Shown: positions 12,204 through 24,604 of the stretch, one piece after another | Position numbering within the stretch: the first letter of the stretch is position 1 | Layout of the letters: each line of letters begins with the position of its first letter | Source: Microcebus murinus | Taxonomy: Eukaryota > Chordata > Mammalia > Primates > Cheirogaleidae | NCBI RefSeq assembly: GCF_040939455.1 | Contig: NC_134109.1 | Span: 76,844,001 to 76,908,000, forward strand | Direction: 5' to 3' | Length of the DNA: 64,000 bases | Made by a program: the position numbers and the translations under genes | The notes under the pieces: generated by a model | Seen by the model: only the letters and a program-made list of their open reading frames with translations | What the model was told of the DNA's origin: nothing | The model's database searches: none

Positions 12204-13479
12204 GCCCCAAATAGTCAAAGAACGAATCAATGTGCGGAGAAACAAAAGGCATTTGACTTTTTGAATACTGGGTATGTGAAGTGTAGTCCTCATTTCTCTA
12301 CCCTCCCCGCACACCCATGGACACCAGGGGGTCGCCTGCACGAGGAGACACATACACACACCCCCGAGCTCTCGCGGGGACACGTGCACACGCTTTCCAC
12401 CATGCCAAGGAACTGCTGCAAGGCAAATTCTCACCCACACTAATGGCTTCTGACTGCTCCTTGGCAACCCCAGCATTTTAACCTGGGTGGATGTGCTCTC
12501 CAAAATACAGACACTGGAGCGATCTCATCAGCTGTTCATGTGACACAGATGGAGAGTGGCTATTAGGAGCCAGGCAGTGGGCCTTGGGGATCTGAGGTGC
12601 TGTTCTGTAGCCCGAGGCGATTTTGAAAAGCAGTACCCGGAGATGAGGAAAAAAAAAAAAATCCACACTGCAAGTGCAAGTTTGAAGTCAGTCAGTCTGT
12701 CTGTCTACCCACCACGGATAAAGATATCTTTGTCTCTTAGTGTGAAATCTATGTGGGCTATCTGAATGTACATTTCAGATAATGTATGTATGGAATAACT
12801 CTTCCTTCAATGTCTTCCAAATATAAAAACACACTCTGTAAACAATGCCTGTGTGTATATATTTCTTCCTAAGCACATATGGTTTCTGTGTATATGTTTA
12901 AGCTGAAATTGTCAGGATTTTGTTAAAATCTCATTTAGCTTTTTTTGATAGATTTTTGAATAGCCTTATTTTAAAGGTTAATGGCTTAATTGAAGACAGT
13001 TCAACGAAAAAAGCCATTTGCCTTTTTAACCCAATCAATGACCTTAAAAATGAGAGAGAGCATTTCCACAGCGCATTTTTTCTTGCTTAAAAGCAAAGAA
13101 GGCTGGTAACACCTTCAAACTACATGATTCACTATATTTAGCTGAGAAAAAAATATAGCTAGATTGTGCATCCTTTGATGACTGATTTAAAACAGAGAAG
13201 ACAGGAGTATTACATGAATTTTAATATAAAGCAGTCCATTTTATATAAGTGTTGTAAAATATTTGAATTTAGATCCAGTGTAAAAAAATTATAAATAAAA
13301 ATGTGTCTAGTTTTGTATTAATAACTAGATATTGGATATAAGACCTTAAAACTAATATTACTATTTATACCTCTATAAAGAGAGGAATTTTCCTCTCCCA
13401 AATACAACAATAAGTACAATTGCTTTTTTTGTCCAAGGGACCGTGGACCAACTCCAGCAAAGAACACAAACGATAGCAT

Positions 13480-13804
13480 AAAGAACATTTTTGAGGTTGG
13501 GTATGGTGGCTCATCCCTATAATCCTAGCACTTTGGGAAGCCAAGGCGGGAGGATTGCTCGAGGCCAGGAGTTCAAGACCAGCCTAACAACATAGCAAGA
13601 CCCCATTTCTACAAAACACTAAACAATTAGCCAGGCATGGTGGCGCATGCCTGTACTTCCAGCTACTTGGGAGGCTGAGGTAAGGGGATTATCTGAGCCC
13701 AGGCGTTTGAGGTTGAGGTTGTAGTGAGCTATGATGGAGCCATTGCACTCCAGACAGAGTGCAGAGCTCTGTCTTTTTTTTTTTTTTTTAAAGGACATTT
13801 TTGA
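13480..13804 (+). mobile_element. Alu SINE with a T tail and target-site duplication
   Basis: A dimeric Alu in plus orientation, antisense to MEIS2. The left-arm wording 'GGTGGCTCATCCCTATAATC' and the right-arm GGCATGGTGGCGCATGCCTG are clear. A 15-bp duplication flanks it: AAAGAACATTTTTGA at 13480-13494 and AAAGGACATTTTTGA at 13790-13804, one mismatch. The expected A tail is absent. After CTCTGTC there are 16 T residues (13774-13789) reaching the duplication. Confidence 0.95.
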
Positions 13805-13889
13805 ACAGCAACTGTGTGAACTGCCAGATTATATAAGAGTTAGTAACTCAAAGAGGACATTTGTTTGTCAGGGCTGTGTGTGTGTGAGA

Positions 13890-13985
13890 TAGTTGGCAAT
13901 CCTTGGCACATGTGCCAAATGAGTGCATGTGCCGAAAAGGGTGTGTCTATCGGCACAAATGCATGTGCCAAAAAAGGTATGAGAG
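13890..13985. repeat. Degenerate GCAYRTGCC repeat cluster
   Basis: Related units recur over about 90 bp: GGCACATGTGCCAAA, GCATGTGCCGAAAAGG, CGGCACAAATGCATGTGCC and AAAAAAGG. They look like an old imperfect tandem array with internal palindromes (GGCACATGTGCC). Confidence 0.65.
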
Positions 13986-14000
13986 ATAATAATGTGTGTC

Positions 14001-14024
14001 TCCTAACTGCATCTGCAGTTAGGA
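14001..14024. repeat. Perfect 11-bp inverted repeat, 2-base centre
   Basis: TCCTAACTGCA and TGCAGTTAGGA flank TC. It adjoins the GCAYRTGCC cluster. Confidence 0.9.
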
Positions 14025-14405
14025 TTCAAAACTGTGGGATCTTTGGGGGCTGTAACTGTTTCTTGTTTGATCCTGAGAGCGTACCTCCATGCCTGACTCT
14101 GAGCAGATGCCCAGTGATTGTCTGTTGGGTGAGTGAATGAACTTAACAATGACCTTCTTCAAGGGCCTTCCCCCTTTTTTTAACTATCCCCACACTGGGG
14201 CAACTGCACTTATTATGGTACCTAAAGCGGGGAGGCCTGTTCCTCTGGAGCAGCTGGGTGTGTTTCCTGTGTGCACACAGTTGCTATCAAACGTGCCAGG
14301 AATGGTACTTCTTTGAAGAGCTCAGTACCCATAGGGTTTTTTTGAAGAGCTGAACCAAAGGCCATTCCACCAGCATTGCCACCTTTTGAGGATGAAAAGC
14401 TAAAT

Positions 14406-14747
<342 letters not shown>

Positions 14748-14904
14748 TTAAAAAGTTGTTAATCCTTTGACCAAGGGCATAGTCTAAATTTTAGGCAAAC
14801 GTACTCAAAATAGATGTGCATTAGTGGAACATATTGTGTGTGATCATGGAAAGAAATACTCAAGACCCGTGGATGGACAAATTTGCAGTGGATTAAATGA
14901 TCAA

Positions 14905-15078
14905 TGATCAGGGAAGACTGTTAAAAACACAGGTCCCAGGCTTCATCCCAGACTTACTGAATCAAAATATCTATGCCAGGGACCAGAAATTTGTACATTT
15001 AACAAGTTTCTTGGTTTACTTATACAATCAGGCTAGCACTGGTTCTTTAACTGGCTTTTGGAAGCCACTGAACTAGAT
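14905..15078 (-). mobile_element. MER5-type (hAT-Charlie) non-autonomous DNA transposon, diverged
   Basis: The readable core is 'CCCAGACTTACTGAATCAAA' followed by an ATTTGTACATTTAACAAG block, matching the antisense MER5 pattern. The ends are eroded. Confidence 0.65.
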
Positions 15079-15319
15079 GATCTAACTTGAAATGAGATGC
15101 AACCTCAGGAACAGGTAGGTAGTTAAAATTCCACTTCACTCCCATGCATGAGGTTAGTGGTCATGGAAAGTAACTACCATCTGGCTTGGGCCTTATTCAC
15201 TGTAGGAAAGCCACAGTATTTTCCACCACGTGTATTGGCCATCACAATATAACTCCATCCTAATCTGGAGGTAAAGCTTACACAGAAAGAAAGAAGCAGT
15301 AGAACATCATCTCTCAAAA

Positions 15320-15482
15320 TTAGACTAGCACCATTAGCATCGGCTAAGAAATTGTGAGAAATGCAAATTCTCAGCCCCACCCCAGACGGACTGAATCTGA
15401 AACTCTGGGTGTAGGGCCCAGGCTGTGTGTTAATAAGCTCTCCACGTGATTTTAATGCCCACTCCAGCTTGAGAACCACTGC
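15320..15482 (-). mobile_element. MER5A-type (hAT-Charlie) DNA transposon
   Basis: Well preserved antisense core: 'GAAATGCAAATTCTCAGCCC', 'CACCCCAGACGGACTGAATC' and 'GAAACTCTGGGTGTAGGGCC', ending in the terminal repeat CTTGAGAACCACTG. It lies about 240 bp from a second, more decayed copy in the same orientation. Confidence 0.85.
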
Positions 15483-16096
15483 CATAAAGCACAGAGAACA
15501 TTCCTTAGTGTGCTGTCCTTTGTTGTGGCCTGAATCTAATCTCTGGGTCCCCCTCCTGTTTAAAGACTCTGAAGTATTTTGAGAGCATCTCTAGCTGGAT
15601 TTACACCCATGCTCTTGAGAAAGTCACACATGCTTTCCTTAGCTGAGCGGATTACGCTCAGAGCAGGGCACTGCTCTGGTAGGTAGCTCCAGCATGAACC
15701 TACCCAAAAGAGCAATGATGAGAGAGAGTCTGGCTGCAGGAAGCTAAATCCTGGGATCCTGTGGGGATCCAGGTGTCGGCAAAATCCATACCTATAGCTA
15801 TGTATCCAGCGAATCAAGGAAGGACATGGGCAAACTAGGAGAAGACCCTTGGATGATTCTAAGGTACAAATTCCCATCCATAAAATTCGAGGTCATAAAA
15901 ACTACCCAGACAAAAGGACGTCATTTCCTTTCACTGGCATTTGTGTTATTCCATTTCACCAAAAATCTGTCTATATATTTTAGATATCAATTTCATGGTT
16001 TGGAATAAAGAAATGCTAAAAGCAATGATGATGTGCTATGATAACTCTGATACCATAGGGCTGTGGCCTTCTCCTTGTCCTATCAGAAACCCAATG

Positions 16097-16393
16097 CTGC
16101 CAGGCATGGTGGCTCACACCTAGCACTTTGGGAGGCTGAGACAGGAGGATTGCTTGAGGCCAGGAGTTTGAGACCAGCCTGGCAACATAGTGAGACCCTG
16201 TTTCTAAAAAATAAAAATAAAAAAAATGTGCTGGGCATAGTGGTGCACACCTGTAGTCCCAGCCACATGAGAGGCTGAGGCAGGAGATCACTTGAGCTCT
16301 AGTGTTCAAGGTTATAGTGAACTATGATCATGCCACTGTACTCTAGCCTGGGCAACAGAGTGAGATCTTGTCCTTAAAAAGAAAAAGAAAATA
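16097..16393 (+). mobile_element. Alu SINE
   Basis: A dimeric Alu with the A-box region shortened (CTCACACCTAGCACTTTGGG lacks the usual GTAATCCC) and the middle A-rich linker TAAAAAATAAAAATAAAAAA. The tail is an A-rich tract to about 16393. It is antisense to MEIS2. The duplication is unclear. Confidence 0.93.
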
Positions 16394-17499
16394 AACAATG
16401 CAACAATCAAGATGGTCTATGTAGTCAAGAATAAACTGGAACCCAGACATGGCAACTTCAAGTCAGTGCTACCACCACTGGTAGCCTCACAGTATCTTTG
16501 TAAATTTTCACTTTTTACTTTTACTTTCCAAAGCATTGCCTTGTCTGAACCCTGTTATCAATGACAGATCCAAACAAGACTTGATTCTACAGGAAAGGTC
16601 TTAGTGTAGACACTAGATTAGTTGTGGGGCCCAGTGGCTGGGACAGAGCCAGAGCTGGTCCAGGTTGGCTTTAAACAGAAAATGTACAAATCTTTCTCCC
16701 AAAGTCAGCCAGTGCCTGCAAAGGCTTTGGATACATTCAGTACAGTGACAGTCCTTGAGACTCAGGACCCTGATATTTGGTTTATTATGGTCAAAGTGGA
16801 GACCCTAGCATGGACAGCACCAGACTGATCCTCAGAGCCCAGAGATGCTACAAACATTCAAGAACTTATTGTCCACATAGTCAGGATCTCACAAGCTTTG
16901 ACGCTATCACTGTGCAGTGCTATTAAATACTTCATAGAACTGTGATTAAAATGATATATTCCCCTCCTTTAAAGTCACTTTTTAAAAGATGGAATGATGT
17001 TTCTATGACATTTGGCACACTGCCAAATAAACATCTAAACCTGACCTCTAAGTCATATATCTTCAGAGAAATAATTAGGACAGATGAATATGTATTTTGA
17101 TTAATAGTATTTGTACTTCTTTTGGGTAGCTTGGTGATGGATTATTTCATTGTCACTTTTTCCTTATTTTAGACCAAGTTTAATAGTTAAATACGTTCAT
17201 ACAAAATATATGTTAAGTAAATAAAGAGTGATAGTTCATCTGGAAGAACAAGGCTTTTTTCCATCTCATTTTTGAGCAATAAAAATGCCCTATATTCATT
17301 ATCATTTTCATTTTGCACAATGTGAGTTCACTAATTTCCTATACCAACACACAGATAGATACATAGATAGATATCAATATCAATTCTTTTCCAAACAATC
17401 CATTTCCAAGAATTAGGTATATTCATAAATACGTAGATGTTTATATATGTTATATGCGATTATAAACCTATATGTATGTAAATTAAATTGTAGCTGTCT

Positions 17500-17825
17500 A
17501 AAATACTTCATCATAGCTGGACACAGTGGCTTATGCCTGTTATCCTAGCACTCTGGGATGCCGAGGCATGAGGACTGTTTGAGGTCAGGAGTTCGAGACC
17601 AGCCTGAGCAAGAGTGAGATCCTATCTCTACAAAAAATAGAAAACTTAGCTGGACCTGGTTGCACACACCTGTAGTCCCAGCTACTCAGGAGGCTGAGGC
17701 AAGAAGATCGCTTCAGCCCAGGAGTTTGAGGTTGCTGTGAGCTATGATGACACCACTCCACTCTAGATAGGGTGACAGAGTGAGACTCTGTCCCAAATAA
17801 TAATAATAAACAAAATACATCATCA
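17500..17825 (+). mobile_element. Alu SINE, strepsirrhine-like, with target-site duplication
   Basis: The body spans about 17514-17811, with 'CCTAGCACTCTGGGATGCCG', 'CTGAGCAAGAGTGAGATCC' and GAGGTTGCTGTGAGCTATGA. The tail is AATAATAATAATAAAC. AAAATACTTCATCA at 17500-17513 and AAAATACATCATCA at 17812-17825 form a 14-bp duplication. It is antisense to MEIS2. Confidence 0.95.
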
Positions 17826-17879
17826 ATTTGCTCACAAGCATATATGTGTAGATGAAAATATTTTTGCTTATAGTCATAC

Positions 17880-17905
17880 ATATATATATACATACACACA
17901 CACAA
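17880..17905. repeat. (TA)n(CA)n microsatellite
   Basis: TATATATATACATACACACACACA is embedded in AT-rich DNA just after the Alu. Confidence 0.85.
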
Positions 17906-18004
17906 ATTTATATAGTTCTTAAAGTGTTTTTATTTAATGTTAAATAGGTATTTTCAATATCAGTTTCCTATCTCTAGAACATCATCTCCTCTTCTTCATC
18001 AACA

Positions 18005-18240
18005 CTTTGTCACTTTCATTGTTACCATTACCACAAGTAACTTCCACTGGGCACTTGCAATGTTCCAATTCTTATTTAACTTTGACAACAAATGAATGAA
18101 ATAACTATCATCATCAACTTCATTTCATAGATTTAAAAAACTGAGACTCAAAGAAATTAACTTGTCAAAGGTCACACAGAAAGTGGCAGAGTGGCACTTG
18201 TCCTCCAATGCCCATCCTCTATTCTCCACCTCAAACTGCT
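18005..18240 (-). mobile_element. MIR SINE, antisense
   Basis: Core 'AAACTGAGACTCAAAGAAAT' and 'GTCAAAGGTCACACAGAAAG' followed by TGGCAGAGTGGCAC, with a weaker 3' part before it. Confidence 0.8.
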
Positions 18241-18544
18241 AGAAGGACAAGAAGAAGGGGGAAGAGGGAAGCCAGATTCTCCATTAGCCCCCACTGCTAA
18301 GGAAATAAACCCCACCAGAGAGGCCCTGTATATTCATATTTATGTCCCAAAGAGATATTAGGTGATAGTACATTTAAAAATAAATACTGACCAGACAAGT
18401 GTATCCAGTCATGAGTCTGTCTATTATCTACAGGCTTGTTATTGTTTACTGTGGACCTAAAGCTCAAATTAAATATGGTTTTGAAACAGGAATATCTGCA
18501 GAATTTTCAAGACTTCTCTGAGACAAGGAATCTTTCAAGATTCC

Positions 18545-18885
18545 ATGCCTTTAACCCTTCTCATTAGTTTGGAATGCCCTTTATATTTACTTTTTCTTTC
18601 CTCATTTCCCATTCTTCTTTACCAGCAAACTCCTATTCAACCTTCAAAACCCAGTGCAAAAGGAATCTCCTTTATAAAGCTTTCCTCAGCTCCCATCAAC
18701 AGAGTTAATGTACTATGTTTTCTATTTCTTCAGCAGTTTGTTCTTACCTCTGTTATTCACTTTTCTGTTTTGCAATTTATCTGCTTACTAATTTGTTTGT
18801 TTGTGAGCTTTTGCAAGGTAGAAGCAATGCCTTATTAATTTCTAATTCCCAAGCCCTTACACAGAGTACACACTCAAATGTCAGT
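18545..18885 (+). mobile_element. LINE-2 3' end fragment
   Basis: L2 3'-end wording: 'GGAATGCCCTTTATATTTAC', 'CAAACTCCTATTCAACCTTC' followed by AAAACCCAG, AAAGCTTTCCTCAGC and the terminal TACACAGAGTACACACTCAAATG. Translations across it are remnants, not a gene. Confidence 0.75.
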
Positions 18886-18889
18886 GGAA

Positions 18890-20040
18890 TTCACAAACTG
18901 GTAGCAAGAGCCTCTAGACATATTATTAGGACCTGATGAGAATATAATCTGCTTTGAAGAAAGTGCCCATGAAGGAGATTCACCAAGCCTTAGGCTCCCT
19001 CCCTCTACTCTCCTTGCCCCATGGGCATGGGCTCCATACCAGGCCCAGTGTTTTGCTGTGTGCAAATATGCATGGTTCTTCTTAGAGACGATCTGATACA
19101 CATATCCCATATTGTTTATGAAAATCGTGCTCCATCTCTACTCTGCCCTACTCCACTGGGGAAGAGAGAGAGCTGGGAGAGAGGGTGCCCACGGCCAAGC
19201 CTGTTTGAGTTATTAAGAAACATTACAGTCAGAAATGAATTACAGTGTAGTCATGGAACTATAACACACAGTACTTTGTGGACTAATTTTCTGTCATCAT
19301 TTCTGTATGCCTTTTTTTCCTCTTAATATAGTACTTTGAAAACAGGATTAAAATGTCCTAAGAGTCAAAAGATACTTTCTTTCAGTGGTTGTCAGGGACT
19401 ACCTTCCAGGAGTTTAATATAGGGCATCCCACTGAGAAACCTGCATCAGGATTTCAAATGAGATTTTAAAAGAAGAAGAAGAAGGTTTTGCCTAGTTCTG
19501 TATTAGAATATAGCCTTGCAAAACTTGCTTTCCAAGAACCGTCAGCAAAGTAAATCTTTTTCCATGTGCAATTCACCTATTTTCACATCAGATCAGTTGG
19601 GGTGAGGGTGTGGGGGGGTGCTGCAGACCCAGAAACGTGGGGAGGGTGAGGGGCCAACAGTGAGACCTGCTAATTACTGATCTCTTTTACTCTCCTGCTG
19701 TGCTTAACTGTCTGGACACGTTAAAGTGAAATTTTTCTGTGATTTTTCAAGTGACTAGTTCATGGCCCACTAGCACGGAGGGAAGCAGAAGAGATGAAAT
19801 GCTTTCGTTTACATGCAACATTTACTAACTGTGTGGGTTTTCCGACATTAAAGAGAGGACAGTGACCCAGGCCACCTTTTTCACACTCAAAAGAGCACTG
19901 AAAAAACAAGTCTTCATCGGCTTACCTAAGGCTTCCCCGGTCCTGAACACCCTCCCCCCGGGGTATGAGCAGAAAGGGAAAAAAAGAGGGGATTTTATGC
20001 TCCTTTCTCTTCAACTTTTCAGGCGGTATAAGCAGCATTT
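18890..20040. other. Unique intronic sequence, nothing assignable
   Basis: It has mixed composition, with a G-rich patch near 19600-19655. No repeat family, coding frame or clear regulatory motif cluster was recognised. Confidence 0.5.
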
Positions 20041-20345
20041 AGCAAATTCAGCCCCAAATGGCTCCAAATGCTCAGAGCTGCAGGGGCTCATTCTTTGTTA
20101 TCCTCCCTCTATTTACACAGGATTTACGCAGGCTCTCCACTGAAGAGACCAAAAGCACTTCCATTCTCACCGGCTGGGCTGCCCAGCCGGACTGTGGCTG
20201 GGGCAGCTTCATCCTGGCCTGCGATGGGGGATTTCTGCAACCTGGAGAAAGCCACAAACTGCTCACTAACGGAGTGATCCCCAGACAACCTGGCTGGTAC
20301 AGGCAGCTGCAAAGCGGACAGGCCTACAGAGATGAGCTAACCTTC
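20040..20345. promoter_or_regulatory. GC-richer unique block with a strong hairpin (candidate element)
   Basis: About 300 bp stands out from AT-rich surroundings. It contains a perfect hairpin at 20170-20190 with 9-bp arms CCGGCTGGG and CCCAGCCGG and a CTG loop. Several short frames are open on both strands, but none resembles a known protein or has splice sites, so a non-coding role is more likely. Confidence 0.25.
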
Positions 20346-20819
20346 CAGAAGAGAAAGGAAAATCCAGCCAAGGCTGTGCAAATGTGCGTCCAGAGACAAA
20401 TAACATGCACTTTAAAATATGCATCTATATGATAGAATGGAAAGTGGTGGGTGAAAAAAAAATTCTGACTGCAGCTTGGATGAAAACCACTTCACCCACT
20501 GGTTGGAAAAATAAAGTGTAAAAACAGACAGATGGACACATATGTAAATGTGGCTGTGTTTTAGGCTTTAGCTGGCAATGTGAATGTCGTAGTATAGTTT
20601 TGCACGCCTGTATTTTCCATATCATGTTGAATCCTGTTAACTGTTGAACAGAAACATCCTCATACTGGTCCTTGACCAAATCAGTCCCCTCAATTTACCC
20701 GTTAGGAGCCATAAAATGGCTTTGTTTATTGACTGGAACCCTCTAATCCTTTATGACAGAAGTGAATGAAAGCTTCCAATGCTCTTAGCCTATTCTTTGC
20801 TAGATGTGGTTATTCTCAT

Positions 20820-23320
20820 TTTAAAAATATATATTTCATTCCTTCCCATTAAAAGTATGTATAGTTCACTTATAAATTTTAAAATATTTTAAGGAAGGAT
20901 ATCTATTCTGCTAAGTCTCCCACCGAATTCTCTAAAGGATATTGACTGAATCCAGCAGAAAAGTATATTCCTCTGCTATTTTAATTCAGCAGATTGCTTA
21001 ATCTCTGTGGTGCAGGATAAAAGAATGTACTTGTTACTCGGTTACCTGATAAGCACATATAAAAGTACAGAGTATGTTCTGAAGTTATTCACAGTACATC
21101 ATAATAAAGCTCTTCTGGGCACTCTAATGATTCATTTTTAGTGATCTCTCAAATGCCCTTTTCCACAGTTAACACTCAGCTTTTATTAAGGTAGAAAGCA
21201 GGGACAAATGTCCACTCTAGTCCCAGCTCTCAAATTTGACTCTACTTGCACTGCACTACCCACAGCTAAAGCTTTTTTAATGTTCTATTCACCTCCCTAG
21301 AGTGGCATTTCAGCTAACAGAGTTCACAATCTTTCAGCCCTAAACACAGAAGGCTGCTATCTTCAAGTCATCCTAGGAATGTGCCAGATACCATCATTTC
21401 CCTCCTGTGATACAAAGAACCAGAAAGAGAGAGAGACCCAGAGAAGACCAACCTGATCAAGTTACCAACAGCCCAGAATGCCCCTCTCAGAAGGTTAATC
21501 TTTGAACCAGTAAATGTTATAATTAGGAGCCTTGAAGTTGGGCTGAGGCTGGCCATTGAAATAAAGACCCTAAAAGAGAAAGTATGAATGGAACACATCT
21601 CTTTCACCTAATGGTTTGACACAAAGGTCATGGTTTTTATGGAAAATTTTATAAAAATGAGTTGTTATGATATAGGAATCTCTTTCCCATATCTCCTCTA
21701 GAAGAAGAAAGGTGGTCGAAGAGCAGTGTCTTCCCAATTTTACTTAGCTATGTTTCAGTACAAATTGTGAAAATTATGCAAATAACAATTTTGGCACCTT
21801 TGCTAGAGGAAAACATTATTAAATTATGCTCTAAGTATTTTGTCTGCTTTAGTAATTACTCTCATGTAACTGTAAATATAAATAGCTGTTATTCTGTTTA
21901 AATTTTTAATCATGCAAAATATTGTCACACAAAATGTCCTTCTGTTGCAGTCTAACTGGGATTTTCTTTTTTAAAATATCCATATTTAACTGAAGTGGAC
22001 TATTTTTAGCATTGTAAAGTGTTTTAGTAAAGATAGCTGGCTAACATCTCTGAATCAACAGGTCTTTAAAGGAAAGATACGGCCTTTATATTTGCAAAAA
22101 GAATTTCCGACAAAAGGCCATTTATATAAAATATATTTTTTAACATTTTAAACTAAAACTAGAATATAATTCATCTGCTTCCAAGAATGTATTAACTACA
22201 TCAAATCTATATAGTGCATTTCAGTATACATTGATAATATTCTCATTTTACCATTAACTATAGGATTTTATTTTACCGTTACTGTCTCTTTCAGCATACT
22301 TTAATATTAAATGAAACATTAACTGTCAACCAAATATTAACCCATAATAAAATCTGTTAGAAGGAATAACAAAAAACAAAGTTCTGGCTGTAGCAGAAAT
22401 TATTACATTCCATTTTTAAGAGTCCTTCATTATCATTTACTATTTAAAACAAAAATAGGGACAATACATTTTTATGATATAAAATAGTTGATCAGTTTGA
22501 ATTCTTAAGATGGTATTTCTCTGGGAATTTATATGAGTAAATACCATTTCAAAGAACAGAACAAAAACAAAAAGATGTTTTTGAATATTTCTTCCACTCT
22601 ACCAATTATTGTAAAATGAAAACAATAGACTATTTTAACAAAAGTAAAACTTTGAAAATGGCATTGTTAAATAATACAAAAAAGTAAAAACTTCACAATA
22701 ATCCTGTATCTTAAGAGAAAAGATAGCTTTCTTAACTGTAATAATAATAATGTTTACTAAGACAACTGGTTTGAGGTGTCTATCAACATGGCCTTCAGGA
22801 ATTTTTTAGAGAAGCTAGTCATAGCTACATATAGAAAAAAAGAACAATAGTATCATGAGGTTGACAACAGGTTTTAGGTAAATACTTTTTAAACCATGAA
22901 GACACCAGATTTAGAACATATTTGTTAACTATTAAAAAAAACTATATTTTATACATTTTTTGAAGAACATTTTCACACAATAGAGTCTCCTAATCAAACT
23001 TTGAATTTGTTTAAGAAGTTTATAAATTAAATGGCTAACATTTAAAACTAGCAATTATGCATTAGGACATTCCATTTATGAAAACCGTTTTAAATAAATC
23101 TAGTGCTATTATTTGATAACAAGCAGGTATGTTTTTTGTAATGGAATGCAAATGGATACCCACAACACATTTAATAGACCTAGGGAAACAAATAACATGG
23201 TTACTTAATAAGAATAATTTAAGATTGCACAAGTTGATTATTCTTCCTGTAGCCTATGTACTGAAGAACCACAGACACAGGGGCCTCTTAAAACTACACT
23301 TTAAATGAAAAAGAACTGCT
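20820..23320. other. AT-rich unique intronic stretch
   Basis: About 2.5 kb is strongly AT-rich, with many short A and T runs and no recognised repeat, exon or regulatory cluster. Confidence 0.5.
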
Positions 23321-23324
23321 AATG

Positions 23325-23475
23325 GTGTTTCTTTTGGGGTGATAAAAATGTTCTAAAATTGTGTTGATGGTTGCATGACTCTGTAAGTACACTAAAAACC
23401 ATTAAATTATAAACTTTAAATGGGTGAATTGTATAGTATATGAATTACATTTCAATAAAGGTGTTATATTTTTTA
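23325..23475 (+). mobile_element. LINE-1 (L1M-type) 3' end
   Basis: The 3'-UTR end pattern is clear: 'GGGGTGATAAAAATGTTCTA', 'GATGGTTGCATGACTCTGTA', 'CATTAAATTATAAACTTTAA' and 'CATTTCAATAAAGGTGTTAT'. An A run at 23502-23518 lies about 27 bp further on. Confidence 0.85.
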
Positions 23476-23842
23476 AAAGAGCAGATTTTGGCATCCCAAT
23501 ACAAAAAAAAAAAAAAAACATGCTGGGAGAAATATAAAAGCCTAGTAGCTGAGCTTAGAGGTACCCATAATCTTTTCTGAATTGCTTTAAAACAATGTGA
23601 TTTCAAGGCCACTTATTAATATCATCTTAGCACCTTGCATATGGACAAACATATGTACTAAAAAACATTTGAGATGTATTTTATATTGTTTATATTACAA
23701 AGATATGCATTATGGAAAGTAAATTGACCTTCCCACTAAAATTAGTCCTTCTCCATTCTCAATTCTATTGCATGATAGCAGAAACCTTTCAGGGCTTACT
23801 TTAATACTCAGAATGACACCAGAAAACTTCCACAAACAGACA

Positions 23843-23868
23843 CAGACACACACACACACACACACCTG
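23843..23868 (+). repeat. (CA)n microsatellite
   Basis: Ten or more CA units lie within AGACACAGACACACACAC and its continuation. Confidence 0.9.
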
Positions 23869-24604
23869 CTATATTTCTTCTACTCAATTATAGAAAGCTT
23901 CTTCAAGTCCAAGAACCATATTGTTTATTTTTTTCACATCATTCTTCGAACTTTGTATACATTATAGGTATGATTTGTGCCTAACCTTTCATTTAAAGGA
24001 ATGGTTGGTTGACTCTTTTATTTCTTGGAATATGCTTTTATGCTCTGCGGGTTTATATCTAAAATTTGAACACAGAAGCAGTCTAGAATGTTCGTTGCTC
24101 AGAGTTGAAAATTGGTCACACAGATGACATGTCATAAATTTCAAAGGCATTAACTTGTTAAGATACATTCCATGGAAGAAGCAACTTTATTGAAACAGAC
24201 AATAAACAATGCGGGCCCTACATCTATAAGAGTGCCCTACATACTTGGTTCACCTTTCTTATTTTGAATTTCTGAATTTTTTTTCCCTTTGGGCAGCAGT
24301 ATTACTTTGTATATGGAAGGCTCACTTCTCATGTGGTTCTTGTCCCTATGCCCTGTCCTGACACCCCTCTTCAATGTAAACACAGAGGCACATGCTCTTA
24401 GGGGAAAATGGTGATGCAATGGAAGAAGCATGAGCCGTGGAATAAAACAGATCTAGCATTGAATTTCCAGATTTCTTTCTCTTTAAAAAAGGTTTTTTTA
24501 AGGATAGTTAAGTAAAGGAATGGAAGTAGAAAAGGAACAAGGAAATCTGTAACCGGTTGTGATCAATTATTTGTAAATACCATTGTACTTGGACCATGCC
24601 CACA

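Noticed and set aside
16016..16309. 97-codon open frame, minus strand
   Set aside because: It lies mostly inside an Alu and encodes the usual antisense-Alu peptide; not a gene.
17585..17905. 106-codon open frame, minus strand
   Set aside because: Antisense Alu plus a CA/TA microsatellite.
20058..20432. 124-codon open frame, plus strand, in a GC-rich block
   Set aside because: Frames are open on both strands because of composition; no domain and no splice signals were seen.
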